Shown in pieces: positions 32,487 to 43,633 of a stretch of DNA of 64,000 bases. The position numbers and the translations under genes are program-made. The stretch is from the NCBI GenBank assembly GCA_917880885.1, contig OU862930.1, positions 30,696,040-30,760,039 of the forward strand. The letters run 5' to 3'. How positions within the stretch are numbered: position 1 is the stretch's first letter; every line of letters starts with the position of its first letter. A model generated the notes under the pieces. That model had not been told where the DNA came from and made no database searches. It saw nothing but the letters and a program-made list of their open reading frames with translations. This stretch comes from Limnephilus marmoratus. Taxonomy: Eukaryota; Arthropoda; Insecta; Trichoptera; Limnephilidae.

Positions 32487-34448
32487 CAGTAGCGTAGCGA
32501 GGGGGGGGCGGAGGGGGCGGACCGCCCCGGGTGCCACCCGAGGAGGGGGTGACACTCGAACGTGGAGAAAAAACTTACGAATGTGCAAAATTGCCGTAAT
32601 AAATATTTTACACGTTAACACTAACTGTTATTTTGCGCTATGGCTTGGTTGGTTGGGGATTTCCGAAAAATGTTTTTTTTTGTTCCTAGCTCAGTCGGGA
32701 ATTTCCCTGAAATATTCCTTGTGTCATTCTAATTTCGTTCGTATATACTATATTGTGATTAACGTAGACTCGTGAAGTGAATTGTTATCTATGGACTGAC
32801 GTGAATTAGTGAAGAAGTTATTATTGTGTTAGCGTGTTTAATAGTGCTGAAAGATCAGTTTGAAAAACTAGGTAGGTAGGTGTGAATTTTTAGATACCGT
32901 TTTGTAGCGCATAAATGGTTAAAGTCGGGACAAGAAAAAGGTTTTTCATCACTGTGAGTTAGCAAGTGCCGTTTTAGTTATTTTTTTCGAGAATAAGAAT
33001 AGTTGCAGTCAGGACATGAAATAGGTTTTTTTCCACTGTCGGTAAACGTGTGATTTTTAGGTTTCTCTTCATAGTATATGGATAGTTGCAGTTGAAACAT
33101 GAAAAAGGTTTTTCTCCACACTGAGTCAGCAACTGACTTCATATGTATCCCTTTCGAGAACACGAATAGTTACAATCAGGACATGAAAAAGGTTTTTCTC
33201 TTCTGTGAAACGTACAGCGGATTTTTAAATCTATCCTTTGAAAACTTGTATTACTGCAGTCGGGACATGAAAAAGGTTTTTGTCCAGTATGGGTTAGCAT
33301 CCCTTTTGAGAACACGAATAGTTACAATCAGGACATGAAAAAGGTTTTTCTCTTCTATGAATCATGCTGTGGACTTTAAATCTTCGTTTTGAGGACTTGT
33401 ATAACTGCAATCATGAAATCGATCATGAAAAAGGTTTTACTCCACTCTGAGTAAGCTTTTGAATCATAGTGGAGTAAAGTGTTGCTCCATATGGAAACCT
33501 TTGTTAAATTATTTTCTTCAGGGCCTCCTCATTGTAGCTAATGTAAAACGAAATATGTGTTGTAAAATCATGTAGGTGTATTAAAGGTAAGACAGTATTA
33601 AATTGTGGAGATCCGGAAGGAATGAAAGGCCGATAAAAATAACAATATTTTCCCAGTTTGTTTATGAATTACAATTTAAAACAATAAAATAAACAATATA
33701 CGCATGGAAAAATTGCAAGTTTGAAATCTCTTGTTTTATTTTTACCGCAAACGCGATTAAAATAAGAAAAAGGTATTTAAGCGACTTGGGTGTTACGTAA
33801 CGCTTAGGGGGAGGGGGGTGCAGAAAAATGTTACGGCGCGTTGCGTGGGGGGAGAGAGGGTCAAAAATTTTCAAAAATTGCGTTGACTTATACATGAACG
33901 CCCCCTTTACTATTTCACGATTGAAATTTTATCGTTACACTCTGAACACAAAACTGGTTTTAACCTAAGTATTGGTTATTATGTTTTCACGGCAGCAAAT
34001 GATTTTTTTTCAGATTTTAGCAGCATATAAGAATTGAAGACTCCAGACGGAACTCTGTTATTTGTAGCTATATGGCTCGGTCGGTCAGCATTCCCCAAAA
34101 ATTCTGTTATTTTATTTTCGTTCCTAGCTCTTACTATTGATTTATTGTGGATTCCCGTGAAATATTCCTCGCTTTTCCCCTGTGTCATTCTCATTTCTTT
34201 CGTACATTGTGATTGACGGGAACTCGCGAAGGAAATTATCGCCTATCGATTGTTGAAAAAACTGTTATTCTGTTAGTGTTTTTAATTTTGAGGATAACAA
34301 TTTTTTTTTACATATTTGACTAGCTAGAAATGTTTTTTATATTTTAGGAAGTTTGTGTTTTGAATTTCTCAAAAAAAAATTAATAGGGGGGGGGGGGGTG
34401 ACACCGCGTTTTCCGCCCCGGGTGCCACCCATGCTAGCTACGCCACTG
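32487..34448. mobile_element. hAT-type element in gene B intron 1, carrying zinc-finger family 3
   Basis: The ends are CAGTAGCGTAGCGAG and the complement of CAGTGGCGTAGCTAGC, followed inward on both sides by a CCCCGGGTGCCACCC block. A perfect 8-bp duplication GTGATGAT flanks it (32479-32486 and 34449-34456). Gene A intron 1 shows the empty site. It contains a family 3 finger fragment (32925-33490), the end of a second element (about 33785-33905), and two direct repeats (about 32640-32850 and 34060-34300). Confidence 0.85.
32925..33905 (-). pseudogene. Zinc-finger family 3 fragment carried in a transposon
   Basis: The minus strand shows F-S-C-P-D-C-N-Y-S-Y-S-R-K type fingers in several frames between 33490 and 32925. 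Upstream sequence (33500-33660) is homologous to 52685-52850, and a degenerate TIR end (GAACGCCCCC at about 33896-33905) matches the left end of the element at 52374. This is a truncated copy of that finger-carrying element inside the hAT element. It is not coding. Confidence 0.6.
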
Positions 34449-34571
34449 GTGATGATAATAGTTAAATATTAATGATGTATTATGTGTTTTAAAGTGTGTA
34501 AAGGATGTGGTAAATCAAATAAGTAGAATGTCGGTAAATTACTTACAGGTTTATTAACAATTTACAACTTA

Positions 34572-34800
34572 TGTATGATTCCTCTATATTTTAATATTTT
34601 ACAATAATAATAATGTGAAGGGCGAACAAATACGATTTGCAAGTGAGTCTTGACCGGGAGTTTAAAACAGAATGAGCGGCCGGTTTTTAATGCCGTGCGG
34701 AGAAAGTTCTTGCGACTTAAAAATGGATTGGATTGGCTGCTTGGGGACCAATCGAATTGCCAGCCGACTGCGATTCCGTGTCCTTTGTTCGACCTCCACA
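34572..34800 (-). repeat. 3' LTR of the intron 1 Gypsy-type element
   Basis: Begins TGTGGAGGTCGAA after a purine-rich tract and ends near CATACA, followed by TAAG (34568-34571). It pairs with 40785-41018 and with the solo LTR in gene A. Confidence 0.7.
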
Positions 34801-35390
34801 TCAGCCCCCTTCCCGAAAACTCCTACACCATTACAACCCCTAGTGAGAAGGCTGCAGGCTGCTGAAATTAAGTAAATGATATTTATGTATAAGTGAGTAG
34901 CTGTGTCGCTCGCTAGTTAATTGATAATGTGATATTATTATTATACGATAAGCGAATACAAAGGCAATGTTGAATAAATAATAAAAATAGGTACCAGTTA
35001 GAAATGCGATAAATTTGGCTATTTGAAAATGAATGCAAGATGTTATTTTAAAATTCAGTTAAGTGATTGCATGATTTTATTTATTTATTTATTTGTTTAT
35101 TAAGACATACACAGTACAGTATAATACAGTTTAGAAGTATGTTAAATTAAATTATTACATGGTTATGTACCTATTACGTAAGTCCATAGAATGTCATTTG
35201 GTAATTATGCCTGAGATATGAACCGGTCTAGTAACTTAATTATTGAATGAATGAGTAATAATAATAAAAGGAAGAAAAAAAAAGGGGGGGGGGGGATAAG
35301 GAGACATTTTAAAATCAAGAATTATATGCTCACTAATTGTAATTGACTGATTAAAGTTTAATAAGTGTAAATAATTTTAAAACAATTATA

Positions 35391-38235
35391 TCACGCCAAG
35401 AAATTTAATAAATTAGTTTTGTATGTTTGCAAGGAATCATGAAAAATGTCTAAGTGTAGTAATTTTTCATAGTGGGTATAAGTTATGATTGCGCGAGTAA
35501 TTGGTGAGTTACTCGCTGCATTAGTGTTATTGGATTCTATATGAAAAAGAGAAGTGTGCCTGGTACGCCTCATTGGGACATGTAAACCAACAGTGGATAG
35601 CAATTCAGGACTATCTACTTTATTATTTAGCAGGTTATACAGAAATAGCAGATCTGATAATGTGCGTCTTTTTTGTAAACTTAACATCTTATTTGTAGTT
35701 TTGTTGTATTTCTTGAATAAATATTTAGAGAATTTATTCTGTATACTTTCTAATATATCTTGTACACCTTATATTGAGGATTCCATACCGGGAACGCATA
35801 CTCCAGTGGACTTCTGACCAATGAACAAAACAACATTTCAAGAGTCTTAGCACTTTTGAAAACTTTACATATTCTTAATAGGAAACCTAGCATCTTGTAG
35901 GATTTTGATATTATGTGTTCGATATGCTTATCAAAAATTAATTTGTTGTCTAAATAAACACCTAGATCTTTATATGTAGACGTAGATTGTAAAGGTTTAT
36001 TATTCAAGTTGTAAGAATAGATGATTTTATTTTTATTTCTAGTAAATGTAATTGAGTGACACTTAGAAATGTTTAAGGACAGTAAATTTGAATCACAATA
36101 CGCGCACAAATGATCAAGATCACTTTGTAATTCTATACAATCAGATAAAGACTGTACAGGTTTAAAAATTTTCATATCATCCGCATATAACACAAAGTAA
36201 CTATTTTGAAAGCATACATAGATGTCATTTATGTAAATATTAAATAAGAGTGGTCCGAGATGCGACCCCTGGGCCCTGGGGCACACCCGAGACGATTTCC
36301 GTTAAACAGGATGCGAAACCGTTGACAACCGTGATTTGGTGCCGATTACTGACATATGATGCGATCCATCTATAATCTATAGAGATCACCGTGAATTCCT
36401 AGACTAAATAACTTCTGTAAAAGAATATAGTGATTAACACGGTCGAATGCTTTGGAATAATCAGTATAGATGGCATCTACCTGGCGTCGCATATCCATTT
36501 GAGCATGAAGAAAATTTATAAAAGACACAAGATTCGAGGTTGTGGAGCGATTTCTCATAAAGCCATGTTGATTAGTTAAGAGTGAAGGTGAGATGGTAGA
36601 ATATAATTGATCGTAAACAATTTTTTCCAAAACTTTACTTAGAATGGGTAATTTGGATAGAGGTCGATAGTTGGAGACATCATTTTTACTACCATTTTTA
36701 AAGATTGGGGTAATCAAGGCTGTCTTCCACTTGTCAGGAAATGTTCCTTCAGATAGCGATAGTTTGAAAATGGCAAAAATGGGGGGTGTCAGTTGTTTAC
36801 TACAATAATTTATAAAGATTCCTGGAAGTTGGTCGTTCCCCGGTCCCTTTTTGATATCGATGGACTTAAGGTATTTGAAAGTTATGTCTTCATTGATCTC
36901 GATTGAGCTAATAACGCTATTTGAATTAAAACAGTCACTGGCATTGCTTGTATGAGCAGGTTGAACATTCGAAAATACAGAACCAAAATACTCGGAAAAT
37001 AAATTGGCTACTCCTTTACTGTCATTAGCAGTTTTTTCACCATAAATCATATGATCGGGGATGGTAGGAGATTTTCTTTGAGAATTGACATAGGACCATA
37101 TTTTTCTAACATTATGCTGTATGCCGGATTCTATCGTAGAAATGTAGGTTTTGTAAGCCGCTGAAGCGACCGTTTTTTGTCTTTTGCGAAGCAAAGAAAA
37201 TTACAGATAATCAAGAGGGTTCCTGTGACGCTTCCATGCTCCAAAGAATTTTAATTTTTCATTAGTTATTTTTATTAAGGCTGCCGTGTACCATAGTGGG
37301 TATTTTCCAGATTTCACAACTTTCTTGGGAATAAACGCATCGAAAATTTGTTCAATTATAACGTAAAATGAATGTAATGCTGTGTTTACATCCGGTGCAT
37401 TTATAACGGTAGACCAGTCGGTCTCATTCAGTTTCTCATTAATCTTGGTGTAATCTGCTTTATGGAATAATTTTATTGTTCGAGGAGTTGAGAGGGTTGC
37501 ATTAGTGGATGGAAATTCTAGCTCTATAACCAATGATTTATGATGAGCATCCTCTTTAACTAAAGGGTGATCGGCAAGCGACACCTTAGCTGTAGTGTTA
37601 CAGAAAACGAGGTCCAAAATTCGTCCATAGTTATTAGGTAAATTGTTAAATTGGGTTAAATTTGCAAAAGATAAGCAGTTAAGTAACGTGAGTGAACATT
37701 GGTCTCTGTTAGTTGACATTTGTTGATTATTCCATTTAAAATTTGGCATGTTATAGTCGCCTATGATTAGAAACCGGTCATTGGGAAAACGGATTGTTAA
37801 GTCAGAAATAGTGTTTGTATGACTGGTAAATAATGCTAATCTTTCTGAAGACGTTAATTTTGGACCGACACTAGGTAAGTACACGCAGCACATATGGATG
37901 TTATAACAATGATGATTTGATTTTGATGTATTGACAGTTATCCAAATATCTTCAGCGTCTGAATTCCAAGAGCGGGGGGTAACGAAAAAGTCTTTTTTAA
38001 TACCTATGATTACGCCTCCACCAGTTGATTTACCAGTTCGATGGATATCCCTATCATTTCTGTAGACAGAATAGCGGTTATCAAATAATTCCTCATCTAG
38101 GATGCTATCAACCAACCAAGTTTCGGTAATGAAAATCAAGTCATAATTATTGAGCAGCACATTCTGATGAAATTCCAACGGTTTTGAGCGCAAACCTCTT
38201 GCATTTTGATAAAAAAATATTAAAGAATCAAGCAT
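35391..38235 (-). pseudogene. LINE ORF2: endonuclease and reverse transcriptase
   Basis: The endonuclease is open from 38235 to 37204: Q-N-A-R-G-L, I-T-E-T-W-L, G-D-Y-N-M-P-N-F-K-W, and near the end a D-A-H-H-K-S block in place of the usual S-D-H. A TAA at 37201-37203 breaks the frame, which continues unchanged into the RT (Y-R-P-L-S-K-L-P, N-Q-H-G-F, T-D-Y-S-K-A-F-D). A duplication of about 7 bp within the P-Q-G motif (about 36265-36280) shifts the frame, then G-S-H-L-G-P-L-L-F-N-I-Y-I-N-D-I and the active site L-Y-A-D-D-M follow. The C-terminal region is at 35687-35391. Domain order and motifs fit the CR1/Jockey group; the exact clade is unsettled. Too broken to function. Confidence 0.8.
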
Positions 38236-38579
38236 TGAGAAGTATTGTTAATTAATTATGTAACCTTGTTTTCAATAAAATATTTTTGAAGAACATCATA
38301 TTCATGAATTATGTTCATAGTCATAGGTCCACTGGGCAAAGCAAAACATACAACTATCAATTAAAGTGCGTGAGTACATTATAGAATGCATTAGTGAGCA
38401 ATGAACGGGTTGGGTTAATGTAAAAAGGGTGATATTTATAAAATTAATTAAGTGATTTTGCATTAGTGTGCAATGAGCAGGTTGGGTTAATGTAAAAAGG
38501 GAGATATTTATAAAATTAAGAAAAAAATCAGGAGAAAAATAGTGGTTACAGAATAGATGATTTAACATGGTAATGGTGA

Positions 38580-38873
38580 TTATATAAGATTTTTTAGCTG
38601 CGATTCGCATGAGACATGTATGGGAGGTGAAGTGACGTTCTTCCGTAGGTAGATTTTTCCGCTTCTTACCCATAAAAACTGATACATGTGTTCATTTTTA
38701 AAGCCTTTGGCGAACCTCAATATAGATTTATTCTTCCGCGTGAGATGGTCGTTAACGAAAATCCTCTGATCAGCTCCAGCCATTCCGACGCCCTTGGTAG
38801 TGAATCCTTTTTTCTTCTTAATGGCCGCCAGCAGCTCATCCTTCTTCCTTTTGTTGACAAATTTAGCCACCAC
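38580..38873 (-). pseudogene. LINE ORF1 remnant with baculovirus FP25-like domain
   Basis: Contains V-A-K-F-V-N-K-R-K-K-D-E-L, I-F-V-N-D-H-L-T, N-K-S-I-L-R-F-A-K and V-R-S-G-K-I-Y-L-R-K-N, the pattern of the FP25-like domain found in ORF1 proteins of CR1-related insect LINEs. These proteins are thought to bind element RNA. The N-terminal part is not recognised. Confidence 0.65.
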
Positions 38874-38900
38874 ATTCCGAGGGCGGAATGATGTTTTTTT

Positions 38901-39526
38901 TTTAAATTTCAGTAAAGTTATGGATGGAATTACTATTAAAATGTTTTATAATTTTTTTTGAAGTGCACAAGAAATTATTATTGTTGTTTTGTTTAAATTT
39001 TTCTTCTTTCTTGAGTAACGTGGCGATGCGATTGCTTGCTGGTTGCTGTCGGCAGTTACGGGCAATGGTTTTGGACATGTTTTTGTTGCAGGAGCTGTGT
39101 AATGTTGTTTGCTCTAGAAGTAGTCGAGGCGTAGGTGCAAGGTTTGTTTATTCTGGTGTCTCCAAGTGACGATACGTTGTTACGTGCAGAACCGAAAAAT
39201 TATGCTGTGTCCAGCACTGCTGCGATGTGCAGTTATCAGTGGTGGAATTGGTTTGCGGGGCTAGTTGCTGCCGCGAAACCGGTTGGGCTGCTTGTTCTAG
39301 TTGAACAGAGGCAAGGTCCTCTGCCTATTCTAGTTGAACAGGGGCAGAGTTAGCTAGACTAGTTGTCGTAGCGTGGTACTTCTGTGAGTGGAAACGGCGA
39401 CATTCTTCAAACTGCGCGTCCAGGTGCCAAATTGTGATTCTTGTGCCAAAGTAGTTAAAGATATTTTGAAGTACCGTAATTAGGGCGGTGACTTTACGAA
39501 ATTATTCGAATTGAATGTGCACGGCG
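38901..39526. other. Stretch between LINE 5' end and gag remnant
   Basis: No convincing coding sequence. It may contain the LINE 5' UTR or the N-terminal part of its ORF1, plus the end of the Gypsy gag region. Confidence 0.3.
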
Positions 39527-40064
39527 CTATACATTTGTAGGCTTTCTTTCCAAATTGATTGTGGAAAAAACAATATTGGTTAGTAATTCCATTGTGTTGA
39601 GACGAGTTCCGTCTAGTTGAGTAGTTTGCACATAATTATTGTCGCCTGATTTCTGGCGAGAAAATGTTTGTCGGCGAGACTGATATTGCGTGCATCGACT
39701 GCGTTGCGACTTGAGATGCTCGATTTCGCAGGAGGGATCTGCAATTTGTTTTTGGAGCATGGTGAAGAGTTTCTCTGTAGAAGTGTTGAGAAATCCTTGA
39801 TGAGAGCTGTCGACACTGCATGTTTCGGGTTTGTTGTAAACTTCGAGGATTTTGTCAGCTTTTTCTGCCAAGATGGAGAGTTCTTCCTCCAGAAATATCG
39901 AAAGGATTGCTTGAATATTTTGCGGAAGTCATGGCATCCAGATTGCGCCTGTAATTGCGTTGTCTGCGAGATCCGGACCAGCAGAGAGGTAGTTTGGCGC
40001 CAATACGATGTAGTTCAGGAGCATCTTGAGGTTTGCTTGAGGAGTTTGCTTCGTCGGTAGACAT
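39527..40064 (-). pseudogene. Gypsy-type gag remnant
   Basis: The minus strand begins M-S-T-D-E-A-N and soon shows A-P-E-L-H-R-I-G-A-K-L-P, the conserved start of many insect Gypsy gag proteins. A frameshift follows at about 39870-39920. The next frame has L-A-E-K-A-D-K-I-L-E-V, an E-K-L-F-T-M-L-Q block and an R/S/Q-rich stretch that normally precedes the zinc knuckle. The middle of gag has been deleted. It lies just downstream of the primer site and LTR at 40785, as expected. Confidence 0.65.
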
Positions 40065-40784
40065 GTTGCCGAGGATTAAGATTACTGAATACTAGTGGAA
40101 AATATTTTGCGATAATAAAATACTAATTTACAAAACCTGTAGGTAATACAAATTATAAAAGGACACTATATTTTGGGGTTAGATACAGTACCTTATACAG
40201 GAATACCAGTTTAAAAAGGATACCTTTTTTAAATATATTCCGTTGTGCAACGACAAAGGTCCGTGATAATATCTCAGCTGCCATGAGGCTGCTAATTACC
40301 GGCCGCGATCTGCTGGCCGTTAGTAGGTATTTGAGTGAAGATTCCTCGCTGATAAATTTCCTGAAATGAGAATTTAGGCAAGCTTAATCCATTGCAAAAA
40401 AAATAAATTATTATGGGTTGACATGCATTTATTTTTTGAAAACAGTGTAGGTAATACTGTGTTACTGGTTGTAGGTATTATTAATTAAATTTTTTGATGA
40501 CCGGGCGATAATTTATTGCAAACAAAATTTTAACAATATTTGGCAAGCAAGAATAAATCGTTATTTACGATATGAATGTTTAAGATATTTCAAGATAATA
40601 TAAATTATTGTAGCAGTGATAAATGATAAAAAGATACTCACAGAGTTAATTTGCCCGGAATTCTGCATTAAACTGACCGGCCAAGAGACTTGTTTGAGGT
40701 TCACTTTGTTTTAAATTCGTGTTAAACGCGATTGAAAATTAGATATTATTTCGCGTAATTCATTTATTCATAGGGGTCACCAAT

Positions 40785-41018
40785 TGTAGAGGGAACCCGC
40801 TGTATTTTAATATTTTATAGTTAAATAATAATGTGAAGGGCGAACAAACACGATTTGCAAGTGAGTCTTGACCGGGAGTTTAAAACAGAATAAGCGGCCG
40901 GTTTTTAATGCCCCGCAGAGAAAGTTCTTGTGACTTAAATATGGATTGGATTGGCTGCTTGGGAACCAATCGAATAGGCAGCCGACTGCGATTCCGTGTC
41001 CTTTGTTCGACCTCCACA
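40785..41018 (-). repeat. 5' LTR of the intron 1 Gypsy-type element
   Basis: Starts TGTGGAGGTCGAA at 41018 (preceded by TAAG within a few bases) and ends CCCTCTACA at 40785, next to TTGGTGACCCC. It matches 34572-34800 over nearly all its length; the last ~20 bases differ. Confidence 0.7.
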
Positions 41019-41280
41019 CACTTATTATTACGTGCGTAAATATTGATGAAAGTAAAAACCTTTCCGTTGACTTCTTCATGAGCATGATCCTTTATGAAGC
41101 ATCGGCCCCTAAAGTGGACACATGGGGTTTTTATTATTATATTGACCTTATCAAAATTCCCTGCTTTACATGATAAATGATTGATATCTTAAAACTTTCA
41201 AATTAATAGTATTATTTAAAAAATAAAAGTTTAGTTGTGCATCAATGATCAATGAATGTATTGTCATTTTGTTATTGCAG

Positions 41281-41433
41281 GCAGTGCTTATGTGAAAATA
41301 GTGGCCATCAAGGCGGATTTTGGATCCCGAGAGGAAGATGAAAGGAGTTTTCCCTGTATGGAAATTGACATAGACCTGTCGGATGTTAAAAAAGAATGCC
41401 TAGAACGCCTTGAAAGAACGAACCAGGCAGCAG
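41281..41433 (+). CDS. Zinc-finger gene B, exon 2
   Basis: A 153-bp exon after acceptor TTATTGCAG and before donor CAG|GTAATA. It encodes an acidic segment (R-E-E-D-E-R-S-F-P-C-M-E-I-D-I-D-L) ending D-V-K-K-E-C-L-E. The incoming single base from exon 1 and the outgoing single base to exon 3 keep the frame. The D-V-K-K-E-C motif also ends exon 1, so exons 1 and 2 may be an old internal duplication. Confidence 0.8.
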
Positions 41434-41547
41434 GTAATACCGATTTTCATAGTAAGATTTAACATATATATACATTTTTCCACTTGACGAAGGTAGAAGT
41501 CTTAATGAGCCTTTTTTATCCGTTTTCTTTTTCAAATTTGTCGACAG
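41434..41547 (+). other. Gene B intron 2
   Basis: A 114-bp intron, donor GTAATA, acceptor TCGACAG. Gene A has the same intron between 15667 and 15553. An alternative in-frame reading through its 3' half exists (from 41484) but would bypass exon 2. Confidence 0.75.
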
Positions 41548-43415
41548 ATCTGAAGATGCATCCTGTGGATAAACGATTCTCTTGTTCTCAATGTAACTAC
41601 TCCTGCTCACATAAGAATAATTTTATAAGACACCTTAGCAATCATACTGGAGTAAAAACTTTTTCTTGTTCTTACTGCAAATATTCATTTTCTGTTAAGG
41701 CAGATTTAAAGAAACATAAGCTGACTCACAGTGGAGAAAAACCTTTTTTCTGTTCCGAGTGCAACTATTCATGTTCTCGAAAGGGCAATCTGAAAAGCCA
41801 CATGCGTACTCACAGTGGAGAAAAACCTTTTTCCTGTTCCGAGTGCAACTATTCATGTTTTCGAAAGGGCTATCTGACAAGGCACATGCTGACTCACAGC
41901 GGAGAAAAACCTTTTTCCTGTTCCGAGTGCAACTATTTATGTTCTCAAAAGGGCCATCTGACAAGGCACATGCTGACTCACAGCGGAGAAAAACCTTTTT
42001 CCTGTTCCGAGTGCAACTATTTATGTTCTCAAAAGGGCTATCTGACAAGGCACATGCTGACTCACAGTGGAGAAAAACCTTTTTCCTGTTCCGAGTGCAA
42101 CTATTCATGTTCTACAAAGGGCCATCTGACAAGGCACATGCTGACTCACAGTGGAGAAAAACTATTTTCCTGTTCCGAGTGCAATTATTCATGTTCTCAA
42201 AAAGGCAGTCTAACGAACCACATGCTGAATCACAGTGGAGAAAAACCTTTTTCCTGCTCCGAGTGCAGCTATTTATGTTCTCAAAAGCGCGATCTGACAA
42301 GGCACAAGCTGACTCACAGTGGAGAAAAACCTTTTTCCTGTTCCGAGTGCAATTATTCATGTTCTCAAAAAAGCAGACTAACGACCCACATGCTGATCCA
42401 CAGTGGAGAAAAACCTTTTTCCTGCTCCGAGTGCAGCTATTCATGTTCTCAAAAGCGACATCTGACAAGGCACATGCTGACTCACAGTGGAGAAAAACCT
42501 TTTTCCTGTTCAGAGTGCAATTATTCATGTTCTCAAAAGGGCAGTCTAACGACCCACATGCTGAATCACAGTGGAGAAAAACCTTTCTCCTGCTCCGAGT
42601 GCAGCTATTCATGTTCTCAAAAGCGCCATCTGACAAGGCACATGCTGAATCACAGGGGAGAAAAACCTTTTTCCTGTTCCGAGTGCAATTATTCATGTTC
42701 TCAAAAAGGCAGTCTAACGACCCACATGCTGAATCACAGTGGAGAAAAACCTTTTTCCTGTTCCGAGTGCAACTATTCATGTAATCACAAGGGCAGTTTG
42801 ACGATCCACAAGCTGATCCACAGTGGAGAAAAACCTTTTTCCTGTTCCGAGTGCAACTATTCATGTTCTCGAAAGGGCAATCTGAAAAGCCACATGCGGA
42901 CTCACAGTGGAGAAAAACCTTTTTCCTGTTCCGAGTGCAACTATTCATGTTTTCGAAAGGGCCATCTGACAAGTCACATGCTGACTCACAGCGGAGAAAA
43001 ACTTTTTTCCTGTTCCGAGTGCAACTATTTATGTTCTCAAAAGGGCCATCTGACAAGGCACATGCTGACTCACAGTGGAGAAAAACCTTTTTCCTGTTCC
43101 GAGTGCAACTATTTATGTTCTCAAAAGGGCCATCTGACAAGGCACATGCTGACTCACAGTGGAGAAAAACCTTTTTCCTGTTCCGAGTGCAACTATTCAT
43201 GTTATCACAAGGGCAGTTTGACGATCCACAAGCTGACTCACAGTGGAGAAAAACCTTTTTCCTGTTCCGGGTGCAATTATTCGTGTTCTAAAAAAAGCAG
43301 ACTAACGACACACATGCTGATCCACAGTGGAGAAAAACCTTTTTCCTGTTCCGAGTGCAACTATTTATGTTCTCAAAAGGGCCATCTGACAAGGCACATG
43401 CTGACTCACAGTTGA
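41548..43415 (+). CDS. Zinc-finger gene B, exon 3: about 22 tandem C2H2 fingers
   Basis: The exon opens with D-L-K-M-H-P-V-D-K-R and runs straight into about 22 fingers of 28 residues, each C-x2-C-x12-H-x3-H, joined by H-S-G-E-K-P-F linkers. The spliced protein is 724 residues. The array is open throughout. Fingers differ mainly at the recognition helix (modules Q-K-G-H-L-T-R, Q-K-R-H-L-T-R, Q-K-S-R-L-T-T, R-K-G-N-L-K-S, H-K-G-S-L-T-I). The canonical core phenylalanine is replaced by cysteine (N-Y-S-C) in nearly all fingers. A nuclear DNA-binding protein is the likely role; no orthologue is claimed. The stop TGA sits in a linker where other repeats read GGA, and finger DNA continues beyond it, so the C-terminus is a truncation. 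First three fingers are the most divergent and match gene A. Confidence 0.85.
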
Positions 43416-43470
43416 GAAAACCCTTTTTTCTGTTCCGAGTGCAATTATCCATGTTCTCAAAAAGGCAGTC
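43416..43470 (+). pseudogene. Finger sequence after the premature stop
   Basis: The array continues in frame past the TGA for about half a finger (F-F-C-S-E-C-N-Y-P-C-S-Q-K-G), then is cut by the LTR element at 43471. Confidence 0.75.
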
Positions 43471-43633
43471 TGTCACGATAATAATTATTACTTAATAATA
43501 ATTATTTTCCTGACTTAATAAACCTTCACCTGGCCGCTTACTTTAATGGTTGAATCGCCTTTTTTTGGATTTTTTCGATTGGCAACTGTATTGTTAAATT
43601 TCCGGCTTCACCTTTTGGATTTCCGCCTTTGAC

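Larger units (their letters stand above)
35083..38900 (-). mobile_element. CR1/Jockey-group LINE, nearly full length
   Basis: Minus-strand element with reversed TTTA tail at about 35083-35100, ORF2 at 38235-35391 and an ORF1 remnant at 38873-38580. The 5' boundary is uncertain (about 38900 or further). It sits inside the Gypsy-type element. Its 3' end (35095-35230) is similar to the outer edges of the giant palindrome at 17095-17225. Confidence 0.75.
34572..41018 (-). mobile_element. Gypsy-type LTR retrotransposon remnant in gene B intron 1
   Basis: Two direct repeats of about 230 bp (34572-34800 and 40785-41018) start TGTGGAGGTCGAA on the minus strand. Next to the first, a polypurine tract AAGGGGGCTGA lies at 34801-34811. 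Next to the second, a primer-site-like TTGGTGACCCC lies at about 40771-40783. TAAG flanks both outer ends. A gag remnant is at 39527-40064. Most of pol is missing, and a CR1/Jockey-group LINE (35083-38900) fills the inside. Confidence 0.75.

Noticed and set aside
41695..43476. Long minus-strand and frame-shifted plus-strand frames over the gene B array
   Set aside because: Same periodicity artefact; only the C2H2 frame has conserved residues and splices correctly to exons 1 and 2.
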